From NCBI GenBank assembly GCA_012522415.1, contig JAAYKM010000075.1, positions 1 through 54,472 of the forward strand: 54,472 nucleotides of DNA, given 5' to 3'. Positions 18,224 to 26,297 of this stretch are shown piece by piece; within the stretch, counting starts at the first letter, position 1; every line of letters starts with the position of its first letter. The notes beneath the pieces were generated by a model, which was not told where the DNA came from, searched no databases, and saw only the letters and a program-made list of their open reading frames with translations. The DNA is from Deltaproteobacteria bacterium. Lineage in GTDB: Bacteria > Desulfobacterota > Syntrophia > Syntrophales > JAAYKM01. A program made the position numbers and the translations under genes.

Positions 18224-18623
18224 TTTTCAGTGCCTCGCAAGCCTCGGAAACAACCATGCGCGGCAGATTCAACTGACCGGCGATTTTCCATATGCCCTCG
18301 CAGGAGAGTCTTCCCTCTTGAAGGTTTGCCTCAATCACTTTTTTCAAATCGCGATCGACACTCTCTGCGGGCTGAATGGCACGCTTGTCCCGACTGAAAC
18401 CAAACAATCCCAACTGGCAGAGGGTGATCCGGATTTCCAGGAGGTCCAGATTCACACCGACCTCCAGGATCGTTTTTCCCGTTGCCGAGGCAATGGCAAC
18501 GGCATCGCAACAGGTGATCACCTGATTTTCCGAGCTGTCCCGGATTAACGCGGCAATCTGTTCATCGATTCGCGTTTCGCCGGGATGTTTCGCGGCGTAA
18601 TGTCCCTTATCCCGATAAACCAC
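18189..18623 (-). CDS. Duplicated CQLG-motif protein, function unknown
   Basis: This 144-residue protein consists of two homologous halves, about residues 20-76 and 90-144. Each has a small Cys-containing helical region (ITCCDAVAIA; LSCEGIWKIA) and a helix-turn-helix-like segment, and each ends in CQLGxF (69-74 and 139-144). The motifs are exactly 70 residues apart. I do not recognise a characterised family. Single-unit relatives with this ending may occur in other deltaproteobacteria, but I cannot confirm that. The start is GTG with GGGAGG 8 bases upstream. The 3' end overlaps the convergent MTAP-like gene by 35 bp. Confidence 0.65.
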   Translation of the reverse strand: MVYRDKGHYAAKHPGETRIDEQIAALIRDSSENQVITCCDAVAIASATGKTILEVGVNLDLLEIRITLCQLGLFGFSRDKRAIQPAESVDRDLKKVIEANLQEGRLSCEGIWKIAGQLNLPRMVVSEACEALKIKIKPCQLGAF

Positions 18624-18901
18624 CTGAATGCCTCCCTAACATGCGATCGCCTCATGACAAAAAATGAAAAGACGTTCGACAACTCTTCTCTTTTGTGCCT
18701 GTGTTTTTTACAACGATGGGAACCGGGGCACCATCCCCGTCGCCTTTATCGCTTCAACCTCTTTAAACTGTTCATCCGGCAAAGGCATCGTTCGTAACCA
18801 ATTTGCTTTCTTTCTTCGGACCCCTCCGCCCCATTTTGCACATCACCTGTTCAACAAATACCGAAGAAACGTCCAAGTAATCACCCGTCGTTCCCTTCTG
18901 T

Positions 18902-19357
18902 TTAATACTTCGTATAATGAAACGGTTCGATGGACGTAAGCCCTTCCGTATCCAGTGTTTTGAATTTGTTTTTTTCGATGAGCTTCTCCGCTTTCTCGAT
19001 CTGGTTGACGTCGACCACAAAGATGGCCCGCTTGTAACTCTCCACAACAAAACCATAGGCGTTGTTTACATTGATGTCTTCCTTGTACAGGAGTTGCGTC
19101 AAGCGATCGAGACCGCCCGGCTTATCGTCCAGTTCGACCGCCAGTACGTCTCGCATCTGCACCATCATGCCCGCTTCGGTCAGAACCTTTTGCGCTTTTT
19201 TCGGGTTGTCGACCAGAAGGTTGATGACCCCGAAGGTATCGGACGTCGAAATGGTGGTCGCCCGGATGTTGATTTTTTCCTTCGCCAGCGCATGGGTCAC
19301 CGCAGCCAGACGCCCCGGCTTGTTTTCAGCGAATATGGAAATCTGTTGTGCGATCAT
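18902..19357 (-). CDS. Tandem ACT-domain protein
   Basis: From the ATG at 19357 (GGGGAGGAA upstream) this is a 151-residue protein made of two ACT domains. The first starts QISIFAENKPGRLAAVTHAL and the second VLAVELDDKPGGLDRLTQLL. ACT domains bind amino acids or related ligands and often regulate enzymes. Proteins of this two-ACT type are repeatedly encoded next to phenylacetate-CoA ligases in anaerobes, and here paaK ends 25 bp upstream. A regulatory or ligand-sensing role for that ligase is inferred from the context. Confidence 0.85.
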   Translation of the reverse strand: MIAQQISIFAENKPGRLAAVTHALAKEKINIRATTISTSDTFGVINLLVDNPKKAQKVLTEAGMMVQMRDVLAVELDDKPGGLDRLTQLLYKEDINVNNAYGFVVESYKRAIFVVDVNQIEKAEKLIEKNKFKTLDTEGLTSIEPFHYTKY

Positions 19358-19382
19358 CCCTGTATTCCTCCCCTTTGCATTA

Positions 19383-20681
19383 TCAGTCTTCCCGGTTGTC
19401 CAGCACCCGCTTGGCCTTCCCTTCCGTTCGGGGTAAGCTCTCCGGCTCCACCAGCTCGACCTGCGGGGTGATGAGAATATCACTCTTCAGTTCATTGACG
19501 ATCGTTCTCCGCAAGGACTCCAACTCTTTGAGATCACCGGTGAAATACTCGCGCTGCACCTCCACCTTAACGATCATGTCGTCATTGAAACCTTTACGCT
19601 CCAGGATGATCTGAAAGTTATTGCCGACGCCGGCAATATCCATAAGCTTCTTTTCGATCTGGATGGGGAAAGTATTGACCCCTTTGAGAATCATCATATC
19701 GTCCGTCCGGCCCTTGATTCTTTCGATCCGACGATGGGTCCGCCCGCAGGGACAGGTGCCGGGGATAATCCTGGGCAGGTCCTGGGTCCGGTAGCGTAGG
19801 ATCGGCATACCCTCCCGGTTGAGGGTGGTCATCACCAATTCGCCCTCCTGTCCGTCGGGTAACGGTTCCAAGGTGACCGGGTCGATGATCTCCACAAGGT
19901 AGGCATCCTCCCAGATATGCAACCCATTCTGCTCCGGACATTCAAAGGCCACACCGGGGCCGCTCATCTCCGACAAGCCGTAGGAATTGAAGGACTTTAC
20001 ACCATAAAAATCCTCAATGCGCCTGCGCATTTTTTCCGAATGGGGTTCCGCGCCGATGAAAGCGATACGCAGGCGGGTGTCTTTTATGGGATCGACTCCG
20101 ACCTCCTCAAAAACGGTGGTCAGATGCAGGGCGTAGCTCGGAATAATGTGGATGGCCGTTGTGTCAAAGTCCCGCATCAACTGAATCTGACGCTTGCTGT
20201 TTCCCGGCCCAGCCGGGATGACCATGGCGCCCAGTTTCTCCGCCCCGTAATGAAAACCCAAACCGCCCGTAAAAAGGGCGTAGGTCATCATGTTCTGGAA
20301 AACATCGCTTTTACGCAAGCCGGCCATGTACATGCAGCGTGCCAGCTGATTGGTCCAGCAGTCGATGTCCTTCATGGTATGAAAGATGACCGTGGCGCGA
20401 CCGGTGGTACCCGAAGAGGAATGCATGCGGACAATATCATCCTTCGATGCCGCGAGAAATCCGTAAGGCCACTCCTTGCGCAGGTCCTCCTTGGTTGTCA
20501 TGGGTATATTTCTCAAATCCGCCAGCGTTTTGATGTTCTCTACATGGATATCCTTCTCCTTGAAGAGTTTCCCGTAATACGAGGACCGGGAAGCGCTTTC
20601 GACAGTGTTTCGCAACCGTTCCAGTTGCATCCTGTAAAGCTGGTCCCCGTCCATCGTTTCGATATCTTTTTCCCAAAACAT
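19383..20681 (-). CDS. paaK: Phenylacetate-CoA ligase
   Basis: The product is a 432-residue AMP-forming acyl-CoA ligase of the PaaK type. The ATP/AMP loop MHSSSGTTGRATV lies near residue 90, the adenylate motif NSYGLSEMSGPG around 240, and the hinge region ILRYRTQDL around 305. A CPCGRTH segment with family-typical cysteines precedes the C-terminal AMP-binding subdomain, which runs to the end. The enzyme activates phenylacetate or a similar aryl acid to its CoA thioester. In syntrophic and fermenting anaerobes such genes also sit with indolepyruvate or other amino-acid degradation systems, which are not visible here. AGGAGG lies 10 bases upstream of the start. It is co-transcribed with the ACT protein. 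Confidence 0.9.
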   Translation of the reverse strand: MFWEKDIETMDGDQLYRMQLERLRNTVESASRSSYYGKLFKEKDIHVENIKTLADLRNIPMTTKEDLRKEWPYGFLAASKDDIVRMHSSSGTTGRATVIFHTMKDIDCWTNQLARCMYMAGLRKSDVFQNMMTYALFTGGLGFHYGAEKLGAMVIPAGPGNSKRQIQLMRDFDTTAIHIIPSYALHLTTVFEEVGVDPIKDTRLRIAFIGAEPHSEKMRRRIEDFYGVKSFNSYGLSEMSGPGVAFECPEQNGLHIWEDAYLVEIIDPVTLEPLPDGQEGELVMTTLNREGMPILRYRTQDLPRIIPGTCPCGRTHRRIERIKGRTDDMMILKGVNTFPIQIEKKLMDIAGVGNNFQIILERKGFNDDMIVKVEVQREYFTGDLKELESLRRTIVNELKSDILITPQVELVEPESLPRTEGKAKRVLDNRED

Positions 20682-20857
20682 TTCCGTTCCGCCTCCTGAA
20701 ATAGATAGGTAGGCATCTACTACAACCTGGCATCCTTTTTGGCAAGCGAATTCTCCCTAAAAGGCCATCTTCTTTCCTGGGTTTTGAAGAGATTATTCTC
20801 TGCTTGTCAAAGAGGTTTTTTTTATGGCATATACGGCATGTTGAGAGGAGTTTTTCA

Positions 20858-21478
20858 ATGGAAACCATTTCTCCCTATACGGACAAGGTTACAGGAATCA
20901 TTCTGGCGGGCGGGAAAAATACACGCATGAACGGACGCAACAAGGCTTTCATCGAGTTCGAGGGGGAGCGCCTGGTTGACCGGACCGTTCGAATCTTCAA
21001 GGCCCTGTTCGAAGAAGTGATTCTCGTGACAAATTCACCTCTGGAGTACCTCGATCAGAACATCATGATGGTGGCGGACATTTACAAGGACAGGGGGGCT
21101 CTAGGTGGCATCCATGCCGGATTGTTACACGCGGGCTGTGAAAAAGCATTTTTCGCCGCCTGCGACATGCCCTTTCTTAACCAGCCTTTCATTGCCTCAA
21201 TGATCGATCTGGCAAACCAATATGACATCGTTGTGCCCAACCCCGCTGACGGTCTTCAGCCGCTGCATGCCATCTACCCGCGCAAATGTCTGCCCCTGAT
21301 CGAAAAACTCTTCGCACAGAACAAGCTGAAGATCATCGGTTTTTACCCCGGACATACAATTCACAAGATTCCCGTGGAAGTGCTGGCGACATTCGATCCG
21401 GAGGGGAAGATGTTCGCCAACCTCAACTCGCTGGAAGAACTGAAGAAGGTTATCCCCCCCCCAGAGGGGGCGCCCTGA
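20858..21478 (+). CDS. mobA: Molybdenum cofactor guanylyltransferase
   Basis: This 206-residue protein opens with the nucleotide-binding signature ILAGGKNTRMNGRNKAF. It continues with RGALGGIHAGL and the metal-binding segment AACDMPFLNQPF. These match MobA, which joins GMP to molybdopterin to make MGD for DMSO-reductase-family enzymes such as formate dehydrogenase. GAGAGGAG sits 7-8 bases before the chosen ATG; an upstream frame extension has no such site. It is divergent from paaK. No other cofactor gene adjoins it except, more distantly, a MoaD-like gene at 49006. Confidence 0.9.
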   Translation: METISPYTDKVTGIILAGGKNTRMNGRNKAFIEFEGERLVDRTVRIFKALFEEVILVTNSPLEYLDQNIMMVADIYKDRGALGGIHAGLLHAGCEKAFFAACDMPFLNQPFIASMIDLANQYDIVVPNPADGLQPLHAIYPRKCLPLIEKLFAQNKLKIIGFYPGHTIHKIPVEVLATFDPEGKMFANLNSLEELKKVIPPPEGAP

Positions 21479-21519
21479 ACACGAAGGCGTCTTCTTACAC
21501 AACCGTCTTCAATTCGCCC

Positions 21520-22593
21520 TCAACACCCTGCGGAAAGCCCATCCTGAATCAGTTCGAGAACAAGCGGTTTTTCTTCCGGGAACTTGTAGCCCTCATAATC
21601 CTGGTGGAAGAGAAGTCCCCCGTACCGGTTTTTCCAGGAGTTCATCATGTGGTCAAAACAGACACGCGACGTCACATCCAATCCTTCAATCGTCACGCGC
21701 AGTTCTTCAAGGCGCTCATGACGTGAACTAAGCTTTAATCGTCCCTGTTCAAAATCTTCGTATATCGGTGTACGGGGGCTGGGAATGAAAGGACGGGAAC
21801 GGATGTAGTGGGGATTGATGGCGGTGAGAACGCGTGCCGTGTCTTCCGCATGCCGGCGCCACCGGTCCATGCCGCCCAGCCCGGGCATCCAGTATTCGGA
21901 AAGCTGGAAACCCGCTTCCATGGCCTTTTTGCCCCCTTCAATCAGTTCGGCACTCGTCACACCCTTGCGAATAGCGGCCAGCACGTCGTCATTTCCCGAT
22001 TCCAGGCCGACATGGAGACGATCCAGTCCGGCTTCCCGAATGGCCCTGAGATCTTCCGGCTTTCTCTGAGCGAGCGTCTTGGACCGGGCATAGGAGGTCA
22101 CCCTGGTCAGGGTTTTTAGGGTTTCTCGAAGATGCCTGAGCACTTCGACAAGCTCATCCGGCCTCATGATGATGGTGTTGGCGTCCTGCAGAAAGGCCGT
22201 CTTTCCTCCCGAAGAAAGCCAATTGAAGGCCGTGATGAATGCATAGTTTTCATAAAGGGAAGGTTCGGCCTGCAACAGGACGCTGCCCACTTCCCTCGTG
22301 ATTGAGCCGTCATGGCCAAGCTTCATGGAAACGGCGGTCAGTTCATCACTGATGTGCTTCACGTTGTCGATGTCCGCCTTGATTTCCTCGACGCTTCGAT
22401 ACACAAAGTTCCGCCCTTTGTACATTTCACAAAATGTGCACTTATTCCATGGGCAATTTTCCGTAATCCTGAGGAGCAGAGAAGCGCTGCCACCCTCACT
22501 GGGGGGACGGTAAACCCCAACGGAAAAGGAAAGATCCGCAATCTTCTTCGCGCTTTCGCGATATGCCGTGTTGCCTCTAAAAATCGCCATCAT
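21520..22593 (-). CDS. Radical SAM protein with CX4CX2C cluster motif
   Basis: This 357-residue radical SAM enzyme has its iron-sulfur ligands in CPWNKCTFC (Cys47, 52, 55). The spacing is CX4CX2C rather than CX3CX2C, as seen in a subgroup of COG1032-type proteins. Later segments such as GLDRLHVGLESGNDDVL and YWMPGLGGMDRWRRHAEDT are typical of HemN/Elp3-like SAM barrels. There is no B12-binding domain in front. The reaction is unknown. The ATG at 22593 follows AAAGGGTG. It is convergent with mobA, with a 41-bp gap. Confidence 0.8.
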   Translation of the reverse strand: MMAIFRGNTAYRESAKKIADLSFSVGVYRPPSEGGSASLLLRITENCPWNKCTFCEMYKGRNFVYRSVEEIKADIDNVKHISDELTAVSMKLGHDGSITREVGSVLLQAEPSLYENYAFITAFNWLSSGGKTAFLQDANTIIMRPDELVEVLRHLRETLKTLTRVTSYARSKTLAQRKPEDLRAIREAGLDRLHVGLESGNDDVLAAIRKGVTSAELIEGGKKAMEAGFQLSEYWMPGLGGMDRWRRHAEDTARVLTAINPHYIRSRPFIPSPRTPIYEDFEQGRLKLSSRHERLEELRVTIEGLDVTSRVCFDHMMNSWKNRYGGLLFHQDYEGYKFPEEKPLVLELIQDGLSAGC

Positions 22594-22618
22594 AAACACC
22601 CTTTCTCGATTGACCCCC

Positions 22619-23079
22619 GTCAGAGGGGGTATGAATCTCCGTTAAGAAATAAAACGATCCGTTGTCAGAAGAAAAAAATCGCCCCGTGCAGGGGCAAATC
22701 AGGCCGTAAACACCACGCTCCTTGTGTAACGGCGCTTGTCATGTTCAGAGGAAATATAATACATATTTTGCCTTTGACAAGGGGAGAGGCGTTGTACAAT
22801 GGAATAAGGCATGGATATACCACGTCTTCCCATGGCTGATGCATCGGGGTGCATGGGGCATGCCCTCTGTCCATGGATAAGCCGGGGCCGTTCAACGATT
22901 AACCCCTCCTGCCGTCTGCCCGCCTGGAATCGTGAATCGCCGGGAGACACAGTGTGAAGATGATCAATGTATGTGTTCGCCTGAACGGTTCTCGGACCGG
23001 TCGGAGCGGATTTTCGCCTTGACAAATCAGGTCCTTTGTGGTTGAAGAGGCAATTCAACAATTCGATGGGGTCTTAAAA
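22619..23079. other. Intergenic region upstream of rpmH
   Basis: I find no credible gene here; it separates the radical SAM gene from rpmH. It contains a strong-looking TTGACA/TACAAT promoter at 22774-22800, a small ATGCA-6-TGCAT dyad at 22839-22854, and a second TTGACA at 23019. No cluster of TTATCCACA DnaA boxes and no very AT-rich stretch is present, so I do not call an origin despite the rpmH-rnpA neighbourhood. Confidence 0.6.
22774..22800 (+). promoter_or_regulatory. Sigma-70-type promoter candidate for the rpmH cluster
   Basis: TTGACA (22774-22779) and TACAAT (22795-22800) are near-consensus -35 and -10 boxes, but the spacer is only 15 bp. They point towards rpmH, whose start is 280 bp downstream, so the leader would be long. 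A second TTGACA at 23019-23024 has no good -10. Confidence 0.4.
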
Positions 23080-23217
23080 ATGAAGTTAAATCTAACAGCA
23101 AAGAGTAACACCAAAAGAAAACGGACTCACGGCTTTCTCGTGAGGATGGCGACCAAATCAGGTCGTCAGGTATTGAATCGACGACGGGCCAAGGGCAGGA
23201 AAAGGCTGGCCGTATAA
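23080..23217 (+). CDS. rpmH: Ribosomal protein L34
   Basis: This 45-residue basic protein of the large ribosomal subunit is clearly L34 from residue 11 onward: [13 protein letters not shown], then [12 protein letters not shown] at the C-terminus. The N-terminus is odd. Instead of the nearly universal MKRTYQPS it reads [10 protein letters not shown] and is one residue longer. No other frame restores the usual start. The Shine-Dalgarno is weak (GGGG about 9 bases upstream). It begins the conserved rpmH-rnpA-yidD-yidC-khpB-mnmE gene order. Confidence 0.9.
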   Translation: MKLNLTAKSNTKRKRTHGFLVRMATKSGRQVLNRRRAKGRKRLAV

Positions 23218-23277
23218 CCCCTCTGCCGGCATCCACCGGCGGTTAACCCTGGAGCCGGCTTATTCCGCATTGTCTTT

Positions 23278-23628
23278 ATGGTTTCTGAAGCCTTTCCGAA
23301 ATCGGAGAAAATTCTCAAAAGAAAAGATTATTTATCCATACAACAGTGTGGTCTTCGTGAGTACACGAAAAACTTCGTCATCATCAAGAAGAGGACGGAA
23401 ACGGGAGTAAATCGGCTGGGGATTTCAGTTTCCAAGAAAACAGGCGGCGCGGTGCAGCGGAACCGGATCAAACGTTTGGTGAGAGAGTTCTTTCGGCTTC
23501 ACAAAAGCAGGATCAACGATTCCCAGGACATGATCATCGTTGCCAAAAAGGGAATTCCACATAACCTGACTTACGGGGATGTCTGCCGGGAATTGGAAGG
23601 CCATTTCATTACAAAAACAGATGATTAA
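23278..23628 (+). CDS. rnpA: Ribonuclease P protein component
   Basis: RnpA is the protein cofactor that helps RNase P RNA trim tRNA 5' leaders. The 116-residue product has the family N-terminus [17 protein letters not shown] and the RNR signature in [16 protein letters not shown]. There is no obvious Shine-Dalgarno before the ATG, so translation may depend on coupling or on unseen structure. It overlaps yidD by 8 bp. Confidence 0.92.
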   Translation: MVSEAFPKSEKILKRKDYLSIQQCGLREYTKNFVIIKKRTETGVNRLGISVSKKTGGAVQRNRIKRLVREFFRLHKSRINDSQDMIIVAKKGIPHNLTYGDVCRELEGHFITKTDD

Positions 23629-23857
23629 TCAGACCTTTAATTTGATCCTCGGCAAACCCCTTATCGGTTTGCTCCGGTTCTATCAACTTTTCTTTTCGCC
23701 GCTTTTCCCGCGGAGCTGCCGTTTTTATCCTTCCTGTTCCGAATACATGATCACAGCAATCCGGATGTACGGCCCTTTTATCGGAACGCTCAAAGGCGGA
23801 CGCAGACTCCTCCGCTGTCACCCCTTTCATCCCGGCGGATATGATCCTGTCGAATAG
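23621..23857 (+). CDS. yidD: Membrane protein insertion efficiency factor YidD
   Basis: This 78-residue protein has the hallmark [20 protein letters not shown], including the YPSCSxY core, and [19 protein letters not shown] at the end. YidD supports YidC/Sec-dependent insertion of inner-membrane proteins and is membrane associated through its amphipathic N-terminus. The ATG at 23621 lies inside the end of rnpA (8-bp overlap), the usual arrangement. yidC starts 24 bp downstream. Confidence 0.92.
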   Translation: MINQTFNLILGKPLIGLLRFYQLFFSPLFPRSCRFYPSCSEYMITAIRMYGPFIGTLKGGRRLLRCHPFHPGGYDPVE

Positions 23858-23881
23858 CCCGATTTTAACTGGAGATCCATA

Positions 23882-25513
23882 ATGGAAAAAAAGACCATAC
23901 TGGCTATCGTGTTGTCCGTGTTGGTGGTGTTCATGTATCAATTCTTTTTTGCACCGAAACCGGACCCGGTCGGGGACAGAGTCGAACCCGCCGCAGTCGA
24001 AGAACCCCAGGAACCAGCGGCTTCGCCGGACACGGTTCCTCTCCAAACGACACGTCCCGTAACATCCGATAAAAACACCGTTGCCGCCACCGTCGTCAAA
24101 CCAGGCATCGCGAAAGAGATCGTCGTGGACACGCCGCTTTATCGGGCCGTTTTCACAACCAGGGGGGCAACACTCGAGACTTTTCAACTGAAACATTTCA
24201 AAAAAAAGCTGGATAGCGAATCCGAACTGATTGAGCTGGTGAATTCCACACCGGATATGCCCTTACCCCTGTCACTGTCCTTTGTCGATTCCAGCCTTCT
24301 TGTCGACAGCGGTGATTTTTACGAAGTGGACCGCGAATCGGTGACGCTCGGCCAAAACGATCAGGAAACCACCCTGACTTTCACGCAAACCTATCCCGGA
24401 TCTGTGAAAATCGAAAAAATATTCACCTTCCATCCTGACGACTATGTCATTCAGATGGATGTGAAACTTCATAATTTGTCCCCGGCAACACTTCAGCAAA
24501 ACGCCATGCTCACCTGGTACCACTATGACGATCCCGTCATCGAGAGGGACCGTTATACCCATAACGGACCGGTCTATCTCATGGGGAAAAGCGTAAAAAC
24601 TGCTGACAGCAGGGAGCTGAAAATCGATGAACATCATGGTCCGGATATTTCCTGGTCCGGATATGAAAGCAAATACTTCATCGCCGCCATGATTTCCCAA
24701 AAACCGGCGCTGACCTCGCTCATCCTGAACCGGAATGCGCGCAACGTCGTCTCCGTGCAATTGAAGGGTCCAAAAAACATCATCCCCGCCGGACAGAACG
24801 CTCTCTTTGCCTACACACTCTATTTGGGACCCAAGGATTATTCGATCATGAAGTCCCTGAATGTGGGCCTGGAAAACGCGATCGATTTCGGGTCCTTGAT
24901 CAAATGGCTCAGCATGCCCCTTTTAATCGTCCTGAAGTTCATTTTCCAGTACGTCCATAACTACGGAATTGCCATCATAATCCTAACCATTTTCATCAAG
25001 ATTATTTTCTGGCCTCTGGGGAACAAAAGCTACAAATCCATGAAGGAGATGCAAAAACTCCAGCCCAAAATGCAGGAACTGCGCGCAAAGTATAAGGACG
25101 ACAAACAAAAACTCAGCCAGGAAACGATGGCGCTTTAAAAGACCCACAAAGTCAATCCCCTGGGGGGCTGTCTGCCGATTCTGATCCAGATTCCCGTCTT
25201 CTTCGGTCTTTACAAGGTGCTTCTCTATGCCATTGAACTCCGCCATTCACCCTTTTTTTTCTGGATACAGGATCTTTCCGCCAAGGACCCCTACTACATC
25301 ACACCCATTATAATGGGCGCAACGATGTTCTTTCAGCAGAAAATGACCCCCACCATGGGTGATCCCATGCAGGCCAAAATCATGTTGTTTATGCCGGTTG
25401 TCTTTACCTTCCTCTTCCTCAATTTCCCCTCGGGCCTGGTTTTATACTGGCTTTTCAACAACATCATCAGTATCGGCCAACAGGTTTATATCAATAAATA
25501 CGCCAATGTATAG
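23882..25513 (+). CDS. yidC: Membrane protein insertase YidC, interrupted by in-frame TAA
   Basis: YidC inserts proteins into the inner membrane. The gene has the gram-negative layout: an N-terminal TM segment (about residues 5-20), a large periplasmic β-domain, then TM segments from about residue 340, ending [21 protein letters not shown]-like. Read through, it would be 543 residues, the normal size. Codon 419 (25136-25138) is TAA, in frame, at the spot where relatives have a Tyr or similar residue between ETMAL and K[12 protein letters not shown]. Both sides are in the same frame, so this is a nonsense change, not a frameshift. As written, translation stops after 418 residues and the last ~125, with most core TMs, are lost. 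YidC is essential, so a sequencing error is the simplest explanation. Confidence 0.85.
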
Positions 25514-25521
25514 GATGCAGC

Positions 25522-26274
25522 ATGACACACTTAAAGGAATATGAAGGAAGAACGATTGATGAAGCCATCGAAAAGGCCTGTCAGTCATTGAACGTTCCCA
25601 GAGAGAGACTGAATATAGAAATCATTTCTGAGGGATCAACGGGTTTTTTGGGATTTGGATCAAAAAAAGCGCGCATCGGAGCCTCCTTGCTCGTATTTGA
25701 AATGCCCCCCACCGCGCCTGTGTCCGGAACAAAGGAAAATGGAGAACTTGACATTGTTTCCACAGAGGACACGTCAGAAGAAGTCGCTGGACAATCAGAA
25801 ACCCCTGGAGAATCCGGCACAGAAAGCATCGGAGACAGGGCAAAGGAAATCCTCGAGGGCATTTTGACGCACATGTCCATGGAAGCCTCTGTCACGTTGG
25901 AGGAAGGGGAAGACCGGGTCATTTTAAACATTCACGGAGATGGGGGCGGCCTGCTGATCGGCAAGCGCGGGAAGAACCTGGACGCCCTTCAATATATCGT
26001 CAACAAGGCTTCGAACCGTCTGACCGATTCCCGAAAGATGATCGTCATCGATACGGAAGGCTACCGAAAACGACGGGAAGACTCCCTCGTCGCTTTGGCC
26101 AAGGAACTTGGAGAAAAGGCGCGGCGTACACAAAAACCGATTACGGTCAGTCACATGAACGCCCATAACAGGCGGATCATCCACATGGCCCTGCAAAACG
26201 AGGAGGGCCTCACCACGAAGAGCCGCGGAGAAGGTGAGTTCAGAAAAATCATTATCTTGCCTGACAGAAAGTAG
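25522..26274 (+). CDS. khpB: RNA-binding protein KhpB/Jag
   Basis: This 250-residue protein has three domains in the expected order: a Jag-N domain (about 5-56, with GSTGFLGFGSKKARI), an acidic linker, a KH domain (about 125-180, with LLIGKRGKNLDALQYIVN), and an R3H domain (about 185-250, ending in AHNRRIIHMALQ and a SRGEGEFRKIII segment). Jag/KhpB binds RNA and in other bacteria affects cell division and envelope homeostasis. It starts 8 bp after the end of yidC, the standard neighbour. Confidence 0.92.
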   Translation: MTHLKEYEGRTIDEAIEKACQSLNVPRERLNIEIISEGSTGFLGFGSKKARIGASLLVFEMPPTAPVSGTKENGELDIVSTEDTSEEVAGQSETPGESGTESIGDRAKEILEGILTHMSMEASVTLEEGEDRVILNIHGDGGGLLIGKRGKNLDALQYIVNKASNRLTDSRKMIVIDTEGYRKRREDSLVALAKELGEKARRTQKPITVSHMNAHNRRIIHMALQNEEGLTTKSRGEGEFRKIIILPDRK

Positions 26275-26297
26275 CCTCTTCAACGCGGAGAAGGATA

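Noticed and set aside
22619-23079. Replication origin next to rpmH
   Set aside because: No dnaA, no cluster of DnaA boxes and no AT-rich unwinding region.
25217-25513. Separate gene for the C-terminal part of YidC
   Set aside because: There is no good start or ribosome-binding site after the TAA, and the segment is in the same frame as the upstream part.
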